A stretch of 64,000 nucleotides of DNA from the NCBI RefSeq assembly GCF_010731695.1, contig NZ_AP022586.1, positions 1,674,001-1,738,000 of the forward strand, written 5' to 3'. Position numbers and translations under genes: made by a program. The notes under the pieces were generated by a model. The model saw only the letters and a program-made list of their open reading frames with translations. It was not told the DNA's origin and did not search any database. Below are positions 43,064 to 50,900 of this stretch, in pieces (the stretch's first letter is position 1; each line of letters begins with the position of its first letter). This DNA is from Mycolicibacterium litorale. GTDB taxonomy: Bacteria > Actinomycetota > Actinomycetes > Mycobacteriales > Mycobacteriaceae.

Positions 43064-44986
43064 GTGCGCAACCCACATGCCGGGCAACCCTTCACCGATT
43101 CGGACGAGCAGATCGCCGAGGCACTGCTCGACGTCAGCATCCCCACGCTCATGATGTCGCTGGTTCACATGTCCGGTGACGCGTCGCTGATCCGCGGACC
43201 GATCCGGCCGGCCGGGCTGTTCCTCAACGAGGTGCAGGGTTACCTGTCCGAGGAGGACAAGGCCGCGGTGCGCGCGCTCGCCCTTCCGATCATCGCGGAC
43301 TACCGGGACCGCGGATGCCCCGAACCCGCCCCCATTCGCTCGGAGCTCCTGCACGAGATGATGCAGTGGCTGGTCTGCGAACCCGTGCCCGCCGAATACG
43401 TGCCGATGCTGCTCGAGGAGATGGAACTCGACGGGCGCGACACCCGCGCGGTGCCACCAGCCGACCCGGCGCGGTCCGACTTCCCGGTGCTGGTCATCGG
43501 CTGCGGCGAATCCGGACTGCTCGCGGGGATCCGGCTCAAGGAGGCCGGTATCCCGTTCACCATCGTCGAACGCAACGCCGGAGTGGGCGGCACCTGGTGG
43601 CAGAACACCTATCCCGGGGCGCGGGTCGACGTCGGAAATCACTTCTACTGCTACAGTTTCGAACCCTCCGACGGCTGGACACACTTCTTCGCCGAACAGC
43701 CCGAACTACAGGCGTACTTCCAGCGGGTGTTCGACCGCCACGACCTCGCGCCGCACGCGCGCTTCGACACCGAGGTCACCGAGGCGGCGTGGGATGAGGA
43801 CACCGCGTCGTGGACCGTGCACCTGCGTGGCCGCGACGGCGCCGTCAGCAGTCTGCGGGCCCGTGCGGTGATCAGCGCCGTCGGCCAGCTCAATCGCCCG
43901 CACATCCCCGCGATCGAGGGACAGCAGGACTTCGCCGGGCCGGCGTTCCACTCCGCCGAATGGGACCACTCGGTGGACCTGCGCGGCCGTGACGTCGCGA
44001 TGATCGGAGCGGGCGCGAGTGGGTTCCAGATCGCCCCCGCCATCGCGCCGAAGGTCAACCGGCTGACCGTTTTTCAGCGCACGGCTCAGTGGATGTTCCC
44101 GAACCCGAACTATCACGCATCGGTCGGCGACGGTGTCCGCTGGGCGCTGCGCCACCTGCCGTTCTACGGCAGGTGGTACCGGTTCCTGCTGTTCTGGCCG
44201 GGCTGCGACAAGGGTCTGGAGGCGGCCAGGGTCGATCCCGACTATCCCGACCCGCAGCGCGCGGTCAGTGAGGTCAACGACATGGCGCGGATGATGTTCA
44301 CCGAGTGGATCACCAGCCAGGTCGGCGACGACCCCGAGCTGGTCGCCAAGGTGCTGCCCGACTATCCGGCCACCGGTAAGCGGACGCTGCAGGACAACGG
44401 CAGTTGGCTGCACACCCTCACCCGCGACAACGTGGACCTCGTCCGCACCGGCATCGCCCGGATCGAGGCGGACGGCGTCGTCACCGAGGACGGTACCCGG
44501 CACCCGGCCGACATCCTGGTCTACGCCACCGGCTTCCACGCGAACCGGATGCTGTGGCCGATGCGCGTCGTCGGCCGCGGGGGACGGGTGCTGAGCGAAC
44601 AGTGGGGCGAACGCCCGTCCGCCTACCTCGGCATCACGGTGCCCGAGTTCCCCAACTTCTTCTGCATGTACGGACCGGGCACCAATCTCGCGCACGGCGG
44701 AAGCCTGATCTTCCACTCGGAATGCCAAATGCGCTACATCGCACAGTGTCTCGAGCTGCTGATCGACGGCGGCCACCGGTGGATGCACCCGCGCGCGGAG
44801 TGTGCGGAGGACTGGCGCAGACGCAGCCAGGAAGAGCTCGGCAAGCTGGTGTGGTCGCAGCCGTCGGTCAAGCATTCGTTCTACAAGAACTCACACGGGG
44901 AGATCTACACGCTCAGCCCGTGGCGCCTCGTCGACTACTGGACCTGGACCCGCCACCCGGACGCGCAGGACTTCGAGTTCGCCTAG
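43064..44986 (+). CDS. Baeyer-Villiger monooxygenase, 4-hydroxyacetophenone monooxygenase-like
   Basis: This 640-residue FAD/NADPH enzyme inserts oxygen next to a ketone. It has FAD motif VLVIGCGESGLLAGIRL, the BVMO fingerprint FxGxxxHxxxW as FAGPAFHSAEW, the NADPH motif MIGAGASGFQIAPA and a late ATGFHANRML motif. The N-terminal ~135-residue extension and total length equal those of Pseudomonas HAPMO, so an aryl-ketone or related substrate is possible. The start is GTG 43064. Its stop interlocks with that of the convergent SRPBCC gene. Confidence 0.93.
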   Translation: MRNPHAGQPFTDSDEQIAEALLDVSIPTLMMSLVHMSGDASLIRGPIRPAGLFLNEVQGYLSEEDKAAVRALALPIIADYRDRGCPEPAPIRSELLHEMMQWLVCEPVPAEYVPMLLEEMELDGRDTRAVPPADPARSDFPVLVIGCGESGLLAGIRLKEAGIPFTIVERNAGVGGTWWQNTYPGARVDVGNHFYCYSFEPSDGWTHFFAEQPELQAYFQRVFDRHDLAPHARFDTEVTEAAWDEDTASWTVHLRGRDGAVSSLRARAVISAVGQLNRPHIPAIEGQQDFAGPAFHSAEWDHSVDLRGRDVAMIGAGASGFQIAPAIAPKVNRLTVFQRTAQWMFPNPNYHASVGDGVRWALRHLPFYGRWYRFLLFWPGCDKGLEAARVDPDYPDPQRAVSEVNDMARMMFTEWITSQVGDDPELVAKVLPDYPATGKRTLQDNGSWLHTLTRDNVDLVRTGIARIEADGVVTEDGTRHPADILVYATGFHANRMLWPMRVVGRGGRVLSEQWGERPSAYLGITVPEFPNFFCMYGPGTNLAHGGSLIFHSECQMRYIAQCLELLIDGGHRWMHPRAECAEDWRRRSQEELGKLVWSQPSVKHSFYKNSHGEIYTLSPWRLVDYWTWTRHPDAQDFEFA

Positions 44987-45444
44987 CTCGGCTCGCCCTC
45001 GACCACATCCCGGATGCGTTCCAGCGTCTTGCGCATGTCCCGGATGTTGCGGCGCCTGCGCAGCTGGCCGCCGGCGACCGCGAAGACCCGCATCAGCGGG
45101 GAGTCGTTGAGCCGGAAGGATTCGGTGACCTCGGTGCCGCCGTCGACCGGGGTGAAGCGGTAGTGCCAGTTGTTGACCGCGCGGTCGCCCACCAGCACTT
45201 CGAACCCGAACTCGCGACCCGGCTCGCAGGCGGTGACCCGGCAGGTCGTCCAGTACACCGGGCCGATCTCGTTACGCCGGACGTGACCGCGGAACTTCGC
45301 GCCCAGCGCGGGTCCGGTGACGCCGTCGAGCCATTCGGCCTCCATCACCTCCGGGGAGAACCGACCGGTGTTGCGCACGTCGGAAACCAGCTCCCACACC
45401 TTCTGCGCCGGAGCGTTCATCGTCACGCTGACCGAACCCTGCAC
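44983..45444 (-). CDS. SRPBCC (START-like) lipid-binding-fold protein
   Basis: This 153-residue protein has the polyketide cyclase/START fold: VQGSVSVTMNAPAQKVWELVSDV at the N-terminus, FGFEVLVGDRAVNNWHYRFTPVDGGTEVTESF in the sheet and a long C-terminal helix. Such proteins bind hydrophobic ligands. GTG 45444 follows AGAGGAA by seven bases. It resembles M. tuberculosis Rv1883c in length and position near an SDR and the secreted chorismate mutase; that link is from memory. Confidence 0.88.
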   Translation of the reverse strand: MQGSVSVTMNAPAQKVWELVSDVRNTGRFSPEVMEAEWLDGVTGPALGAKFRGHVRRNEIGPVYWTTCRVTACEPGREFGFEVLVGDRAVNNWHYRFTPVDGGTEVTESFRLNDSPLMRVFAVAGGQLRRRRNIRDMRKTLERIRDVVEGEPS

Positions 45445-45553
45445 GGTGGATTCCTCTCTGCCGTAGGGCAAACCGGTGCGCCCACTTCCGGCAGCCTGCC
45501 AGAACCACACCCGCCGCTGCCATCGGATCGGCGATCGCGTTGACTCGGCGAGT

Positions 45554-46435
45554 ATGAAGATCCGATTCGGCGTCGGGATCGGCGCGGAGACGTCCGCCGA
45601 CCGGCTGGCGGCCATCGTCGACCACCTCGAGAGCAGCGGCGTGGACTCCCTGTGGTTGTCCGAGCTCGTCTACACCGAGGCGACCGACCCCTTCGTCGGC
45701 ATGGCCTACGCACTGGGCCGCACCACCCGCCTCAAGGTCGGCACGTCGGTGGCGATCCTGCCGGGCCGTCACCCGGTGCTCGTCGCCAAACAACTGGCGT
45801 CGCTGGCCGCGCTCGCGCCGAAGCGGGTGCTGCCCGTCTTCGGTCTGCAATCGGCCATTCCGGCCGAGCGCGCGATCTTCGCGGTCCCGGCCGGAAAGCG
45901 GGCCGCGGTCTTCGACGAATCGCTGGCACTGCTGCGAGCGGTCCTCGCCGAACCCGACGTGAATTTCGACGGGGAGTTCTTCACTGTCCGCGACGTGGCG
46001 GTCGCGCCGCGGCTCGACCGGCCACTGGACATCTGGCTGGGCGGGGCGGCGCCCGCGGCGTTCCGCCGGATCGGCCGGTTCGGCGACGGCTGGCTGGGCA
46101 GCTTCCTGACGCCCGAGGAGGCCCGCCACGGACGGCAGGAAATCGAGCGCGCCGCAGAGGAAGCCGGCCGGCACATCGAAGCCGACCACTTCGGCATCTC
46201 ACTCGCCGTGGCCGACGGCGAACTCACCGACCAGATGGTCGACGTGGTCCGCGGCCGGCGCCCGGATGTCGACCCGGCCGCGTTGATCGCACCCGACTGG
46301 CCGGCGCTGCACCGGCAGCTCGACGCCTACCTGGAGGCCGGGCTGACGAAGTTCGTGATCCGGCCGGCGGCGACGGTGCCGATGGAGGCGTTCGTCGAAC
46401 GGTTCGCCGCCGAACTCCTGCCCAGGGAGAACTGA
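45554..46435 (+). CDS. LLM-class F420-dependent oxidoreductase
   Basis: This 293-residue TIM-barrel enzyme of the luciferase-like family shows MKIRFGVGIGAE, GVDSLWLSELVYTEATDP and the GTSVAILPGRHPVLVAKQLASL stretch. The C-terminal IWLGGAAPAAFRRIGRFGDGWLG is also typical. In mycobacteria this group uses the deazaflavin F420. It is divergent from the SRPBCC gene. The substrate is unknown. Confidence 0.92.
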   Translation: MKIRFGVGIGAETSADRLAAIVDHLESSGVDSLWLSELVYTEATDPFVGMAYALGRTTRLKVGTSVAILPGRHPVLVAKQLASLAALAPKRVLPVFGLQSAIPAERAIFAVPAGKRAAVFDESLALLRAVLAEPDVNFDGEFFTVRDVAVAPRLDRPLDIWLGGAAPAAFRRIGRFGDGWLGSFLTPEEARHGRQEIERAAEEAGRHIEADHFGISLAVADGELTDQMVDVVRGRRPDVDPAALIAPDWPALHRQLDAYLEAGLTKFVIRPAATVPMEAFVERFAAELLPREN

Positions 46436-46448
46436 CCGCGGTCAGCCG

Positions 46449-46571
46449 TTACGACGTCTCCGCAGCATCGTCCTCGCCCTCGGCCTGATCGGGCTGCGGC
46501 TGCACGGAACTCTGCTTCATCTCCGGATCGGCGTCGGGGTCCTGACCGGTGTCGGCGGGGTCGCTGCTCAT
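46449..46571 (-). CDS. Small acidic protein of 40 residues
   Basis: The frame reads MSSDPADTGQDPDADPEMK and ends EGEDDAAETS: Asp/Glu/Gln-rich and almost without hydrophobic residues, so probably disordered. It lies between the LLM gene and the SDR gene in a stretch otherwise empty of genes. No strong ribosome binding site is seen. Similar tiny acidic proteins are common in mycobacteria, but translation is not certain. Confidence 0.5.
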   Translation of the reverse strand: MSSDPADTGQDPDADPEMKQSSVQPQPDQAEGEDDAAETS

Positions 46572-46607
46572 GGCCTGCGAGATACCCGGGTGCGAACCGC
46601 CGAAACG

Positions 46608-47444
46608 TCAGCGGTCGGTCAGCCGCGGCAGCGCCTTGCGGATCTGCCCGCGGACGAACTCCGGGCTGATGGCCTTCAGCCGATCGATCCACCGGATGCT
46701 GTTCGGCACGTACCAGTGCAGCCGGGTCGGGTGCTGGTAGGCCGCCCACGCCGCCTCGGCCACGCTGGCGGCCGGCATCAACCGGAACGGCCCGCGCTTG
46801 GGCGCGGAGGCGGTGACGTCATCGGTCGCATCCGCCGAGCGGGCGGCCGCCGAGTGGTTCGGGGTCTCACGCAGGATGGCCGTGTCGATCAGGCCCGGCA
46901 GCACATCGGCCACCCGCACGCCGTGGCGCTGCCATTCGACGCTGAGCGCCTCGGTGAGGCCCTTGACCGCGTGTTTGGTGGCCGAGTACACCGCGATCTG
47001 CGGCATCCCGTAGGTCGCCGATGACGACGACGTGGAGAACATCAGGCTGCCGGGCGTCCGCTTCAGATAGGGCAGGGCAGCGTATGCGCCGGTCAGCACC
47101 GCCTTGAAGTTGACGTCGACCACCCGCATGGCCGCCTCGTAGGGCACGTCCTCGAACCAGCCCGACTCACCGACACCAGCGTTGTTCCACATCATGTCGA
47201 GACCGCGGGCGCCGCAGAAGTCGGCGAGCGCGCCGTCGAGCTGGGCCTTGTCGGTGACGTCGACCTGACGGGTCCACAGCCGGTCGCTGCCGAGTTCGGC
47301 GTCGAGCGCGCTCAGCCCGGCCTCGTTGCGGTCGACCGCGGCGACCCGCCAGCCCCTGGAGTGGAACAGTTGTGCGCCGGCCCGCCCCATCCCGCTGCCT
47401 GCGCCGGTGACGAAGATCGACTTCGGTGTCGTGGGGTCCGTCAT
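46608..47444 (-). CDS. Short-chain dehydrogenase/reductase
   Basis: This 278-residue SDR has cofactor motif VTGAGSGMGRAGAQLF, NNAGVGESG, the catalytic Ser in STSSSSAT and YSATKHAVKG carrying Tyr-x-x-x-Lys. Acidic residues after the second strand (VDRNEAG) suggest NAD. It lies two bases after the secreted chorismate mutase gene on the same strand, a pair that resembles M. tuberculosis Rv1882c and Rv1885c with the intervening genes missing. Confidence 0.93.
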   Translation of the reverse strand: MTDPTTPKSIFVTGAGSGMGRAGAQLFHSRGWRVAAVDRNEAGLSALDAELGSDRLWTRQVDVTDKAQLDGALADFCGARGLDMMWNNAGVGESGWFEDVPYEAAMRVVDVNFKAVLTGAYAALPYLKRTPGSLMFSTSSSSATYGMPQIAVYSATKHAVKGLTEALSVEWQRHGVRVADVLPGLIDTAILRETPNHSAAARSADATDDVTASAPKRGPFRLMPAASVAEAAWAAYQHPTRLHWYVPNSIRWIDRLKAISPEFVRGQIRKALPRLTDR

Positions 47445-47446
47445 CG

Positions 47447-48001
47447 TCAGCCGCAGTAGGACCGTGTCACGAACCAGAGCGCCCGGCGGTAGAACTCGTC
47501 GAGCTGCCGGGTGTCGGACACCGCCTCGGTGGCGTCGCGCACCCGGTCACCGCACTGCGCGGACTGCAGCAGCGACCACTGCGCCGCGAGCTGTTCGACC
47601 ATCGCCCGGTTCAGCCCGTCGATCAGCTGACGCGACGACGCGAGGTCGGGCGCCGTCGTGGGCGCCGCGGCCGGGTCGAGCTTCCACTGCGCGAAGCGGC
47701 TGTGCTGGATGGCCTCGGTCGCCGCGATCTGGTCGGCGAAGATGCGGCGCACCCGCTGGGCGTCCACACCTCGCGCGGATGCATCGGTGGCGACCGAGGT
47801 CAGCACCTGCTCCACCCGCGCGGGATCCTCGATCGGGCCCTTGGTGTTCCACTTGTTGGCCGCCACCGGTTCGGCGGTCTGCAACCGCTGTGCGGCGGCG
47901 TCGACCAACGCCGTCAGCGGCCCACCGTCGTCAGCCTGGGCCGGGGCGGCGGCGCCGAAGGCACCGGCGACCGCCAGCCCCGCCACCAGGGCGCGCAGCA
48001 T
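47447..48001 (-). CDS. Secreted chorismate mutase (AroQ-gamma type)
   Basis: This 184-residue protein has a signal peptide (MLRALVAGLAVAGAFGAAAPAQA) with cleavage expected after AQA. The helical AroQ fold follows, with ANKWNTKGPIEDPARVEQVL and ATEAIQHSRFAQWKL holding active-site residues. Cysteines in SAQCGDR and RSYCG fit the disulfide known in the M. tuberculosis homologue Rv1885c. It converts chorismate to prephenate outside the cytoplasm, where its purpose is not understood. Confidence 0.93.
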   Translation of the reverse strand: MLRALVAGLAVAGAFGAAAPAQADDGGPLTALVDAAAQRLQTAEPVAANKWNTKGPIEDPARVEQVLTSVATDASARGVDAQRVRRIFADQIAATEAIQHSRFAQWKLDPAAAPTTAPDLASSRQLIDGLNRAMVEQLAAQWSLLQSAQCGDRVRDATEAVSDTRQLDEFYRRALWFVTRSYCG

Positions 48002-48012
48002 CGAGCGCGCGT

Positions 48013-48255
48013 TCAGCGGTCGAACTCCGGGTCGTCGTCGGACAGCGGCACGGCGATCGCCTGTTCGATGAGGTCGGCCTCGTTGGCGTCCCAGTTGGTC
48101 GAGACAGACACCCGGGCCGCGTCCAGGCCGCCTTCCTCCTCGTCGTCCACGTCGACCGGTATCAGCTGCTCGACGACGTCGGCTTCCGGGGCGTCGTCAC
48201 CGAACACCGGTCCATCCGGAGTACTCACGAGCGGTCTCCCTTCCTGCTTCGACAT
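48013..48255 (-). CDS. Small acidic conserved-type hypothetical protein
   Basis: This 80-residue soluble protein (MSKQEGRPLVSTPDGPVFGDDAPEADVVEQ...) is Asp/Glu-rich and has two similar acidic segments, EADVVEQLIPVDVDDEEEGG and EADLIEQAIAVPLSDDDPE. They suggest an internal duplication. It is probably co-transcribed with the secreted chorismate mutase 11 bases downstream. The function is unknown. Confidence 0.8.
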   Translation of the reverse strand: MSKQEGRPLVSTPDGPVFGDDAPEADVVEQLIPVDVDDEEEGGLDAARVSVSTNWDANEADLIEQAIAVPLSDDDPEFDR

Positions 48256-48467
48256 CAGCCGAACCTCGGCCGTGCCACCACGATAGTGATGATCACCGGA
48301 GCGGGTCGCGCTGGTTTCGCCCGTGCGACGGGCTTCGCCGGTCTGACCTGGCCGGTGTGGTCCGGGCGCAGTGGCGGTTCGGGTAGTGTGCGCAGACGAC
48401 GGGGGCGGCTCTCGAGACCGGGGGAGCGCCGCGCACAACCACAAACGACGACGTCAGAGGCTGTACC

Positions 48468-49352
48468 TTGCCAGAAACAAGCAGTGATGCCCAGGGGTTG
48501 ACGCCCCACTTCGAGGATGTTCAGGCGCATTACGACCTGTCCGACGACTTCTTCCGGCTGTTCCTCGATCCCACGCAGACCTACAGCTGCGCATACTTCG
48601 AGCGCGACGACATGACGCTCGAGGAGGCGCAGCTCGCCAAGATCGACCTGTCGCTGGGCAAACTCGGCCTGCAGCCCGGTATGACACTGCTCGACGTGGG
48701 GTGTGGCTGGGGCGCGACGATCAACCGCGCGCTGGAGAAATACGACGTCAACGTGGTCGGGTTGACGCTCTCGCGCAACCAGCAGGCCCACGTCCAGCAG
48801 CTCTTGGACAAGCAGAACAGCCCGCGCAGCAAGCGGGTGCTCCTGCAGGGCTGGGAGCAGTTCGACGAGAAGGTCGACCGGATCGTGTCGATCGGCGCGT
48901 TCGAGCACTTCGGCCGCGACCGCTACACCGACTTCTTCAAGATGGCCTACGACGCGTTGCCCGACGACGGCGTGATGATGCTGCACACGATCATCAAGCC
49001 GAGCAACGAGGAATTCGAAGAGCGCGGGCTGCCCATCACGATGCAGAAGCTGCGGTTCTTCAAGTTCATCATGGACGAGATCTTCCCCGGCGGCGATCTG
49101 CCCCAGGCCAGCGCCGTCACCGACCACGCCACCAAGGCGGGTTTCGAGGTCAAGCTGGTGCAGCCGCTACGCCTGCACTACGCCAAGACCCTCGACATCT
49201 GGTCGGCCGCGCTCGAGGCGCGCAAGGACGAAGCCATCGCGATCCAGTCGCAGGAGGTCTACGACCGGTACATGAAGTACCTGACCGGTTGCGCCGACCT
49301 GTTCCGCGAGGGCTACACCGACGTCGCGCAGTTCACGCTGACCAAGGGCTGA
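48468..49352 (+). CDS. Mycolic acid cyclopropane/methoxy synthase family methyltransferase
   Basis: This 294-residue S-adenosylmethionine-dependent methyltransferase modifies double bonds in meromycolic acid chains. The SAM motif LLDVGCGWGATINRAL, the QVQAHYDLSDDFF-like entry (DVQAHYDLSDDFFRLFLDP), SCAYFERDDMTLEEAQ and the LHYAKTLDIW stretch are all typical of the CmaA/MmaA/PcaA group. Which member it is cannot be told. TTG 48468 is preceded by AGAGG at an eight-base distance. Confidence 0.94.
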   Translation: MPETSSDAQGLTPHFEDVQAHYDLSDDFFRLFLDPTQTYSCAYFERDDMTLEEAQLAKIDLSLGKLGLQPGMTLLDVGCGWGATINRALEKYDVNVVGLTLSRNQQAHVQQLLDKQNSPRSKRVLLQGWEQFDEKVDRIVSIGAFEHFGRDRYTDFFKMAYDALPDDGVMMLHTIIKPSNEEFEERGLPITMQKLRFFKFIMDEIFPGGDLPQASAVTDHATKAGFEVKLVQPLRLHYAKTLDIWSAALEARKDEAIAIQSQEVYDRYMKYLTGCADLFREGYTDVAQFTLTKG

Positions 49353-49367
49353 GGGCGCGGTCCCTCG

Positions 49368-50405
49368 TCACCGCGACGGGGGACCTGGCTCGGCCCCCGC
49401 GGCATCGCGCCGGCGCGCCGCCATCCCGGCCAGCGCTTCGAACACCACGCGGTGCGCGGCGTTGACGGTGAGTTCGGCGTGATCGTAGGCGGGTGCCACT
49501 TCGACGACGTCCACGCCGGCCACGTCGTGCTCGTAACAGAGCTGACGGACCATGCGCAGCAGGTCCGCGCTGGTGATGCCGCCAGGTTCGGGTGTCCCGG
49601 TGCCGGGTGCGTGCGCGGGGTCGAGAACGTCGATGTCCACGGACACGTAGAGCTTGTCGGCCTTGTCGAGGGCTTCGGCGACGGCGTCGCGCATCACCTC
49701 CTTGAACCCGCGCTCCCAGATCTCCTGCATGGTGTGCCACGTCATGCCCTGCTCGAGCATCCACTCGAAGGTGTCCTGCGGCGGCCAGTACCCACGCAAC
49801 CCGACCTGGACGAAGTGGGTGCCCGGTACGGCGCCGGATTCGATCAGCCGCCGCATCGGCGTGCCGTGGCTGGCGAGGTTGCCCTCGATGTCGTCGGCCG
49901 TGTCGGCGTGGGCGTCGAAGTGCACGATGCCGACGTTGCCGTAACCGTGCACGTCGGCCACCGCGGTCGCGGCGGGCCAGGTGATCGAATGGTCGCCGCC
50001 GAGGACCACCGGCACGATGCCGCGCGAGGCCACCGCGGCCACCCGCTCGCGGATGTTGGTGTGCGACACCTCGGTCTGGCCGTGCGGGCAGTAGGCGTCA
50101 CCGAAGTCGACGACCTCGAGCCAGTCGAAGATCTCCAGCCCCAGGTCCATGTGATAGGTGCCGGGTTCGTAGGCCGTCGCTCGGATGGCGCGGGGACCGA
50201 ACCGTGCGCCGGGGCGGTTGGTGGTGCCGACGTCGAACGGTGCGCCGACGATCGCGACGTCGGGTCGCCAGGACTCCAGTTGCGCGGTCTCGGTCAGGAA
50301 GGGCCGGTGGCCGAAGGACACCATCCCCGAATACGGCAGATCCAGCTGCTCGGCCAGCCCGGGTGGGAGATCTCGGTGCGGCTGCTCGCCGTGCTCATGG
50401 CCCAT
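49368..50405 (-). CDS. Agmatinase/ureohydrolase family protein
   Basis: This 345-residue binuclear manganese hydrolase has metal motifs GGDHSITWPAA, VHFDAHADTADD and SVDIDVLDPAHAPGTGTPEPGG. It cleaves a guanidino compound (agmatine, guanidinobutyrate or a relative) into urea and an amine. ATG 50405 is used; the frame continues upstream without a better start. It is near, though not directly next to, genes for polyamine-type metabolism such as glnA3 20 kb away. Confidence 0.93.
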   Translation of the reverse strand: MGHEHGEQPHRDLPPGLAEQLDLPYSGMVSFGHRPFLTETAQLESWRPDVAIVGAPFDVGTTNRPGARFGPRAIRATAYEPGTYHMDLGLEIFDWLEVVDFGDAYCPHGQTEVSHTNIRERVAAVASRGIVPVVLGGDHSITWPAATAVADVHGYGNVGIVHFDAHADTADDIEGNLASHGTPMRRLIESGAVPGTHFVQVGLRGYWPPQDTFEWMLEQGMTWHTMQEIWERGFKEVMRDAVAEALDKADKLYVSVDIDVLDPAHAPGTGTPEPGGITSADLLRMVRQLCYEHDVAGVDVVEVAPAYDHAELTVNAAHRVVFEALAGMAARRRDAAGAEPGPPSR

Positions 50406-50445
50406 GCGCAGACCGTACCGCCCGGCGCGCCGGCCCGCGGTCCGA

Positions 50446-50880
50446 TCAACCGCCCGACAGCGCACTGCGCAGCGAGGGCGGGAGGTCGCGTTTGGTCCAG
50501 TCGGCCGTCGACACCACGACGTAGACGTTGCGACCGGTCACCGCGACCTGTTCCGGGGCGTCCGCGTCGCGGCGCGACACCGCGAACCCGAGCGTGAAGC
50601 TGGTGGTCCCGACACGTTCGCACCGCACCGTCACCCGGACCGCATCGCGCCAGCGAACCGAAGCGGCGTAGTCGATTTCGCTGTGCACGACCTGGAAGTC
50701 GAGTCCGTCGGCGATCAGCGTCGGATACGCGACGCCGAGATGGTCGAAGAACGCGGTGCAGGCCTCGTCGAACCAGGTCAGGTAGTGGCCGTTGAACACG
50801 ACGCCCTGCTGGTCGATCTCGGCGTAGCGCGGCACGATCGGCAGCGAGAACTCCGGGGTCGGATCGGGCGCCACCGGCAC
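50446..50880 (-). CDS. 4-hydroxybenzoyl-CoA thioesterase/YbgC-type hotdog protein
   Basis: This 144-residue single-hotdog thioesterase has the catalytic Asp in RYAEIDQQGVVFNGHYLTWFDEA, the hallmark of the 4HBT/YbgC group. It hydrolyses acyl-CoA esters. It lies 20 bases downstream of a FadD-type ligase gene on the same strand, so the pair could activate and release acyl chains in the same pathway. Confidence 0.9.
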   Translation of the reverse strand: MPVAPDPTPEFSLPIVPRYAEIDQQGVVFNGHYLTWFDEACTAFFDHLGVAYPTLIADGLDFQVVHSEIDYAASVRWRDAVRVTVRCERVGTTSFTLGFAVSRRDADAPEQVAVTGRNVYVVVSTADWTKRDLPPSLRSALSGG

Positions 50881-50900
50881 ACCCTAACGCCGTCGAGCGG

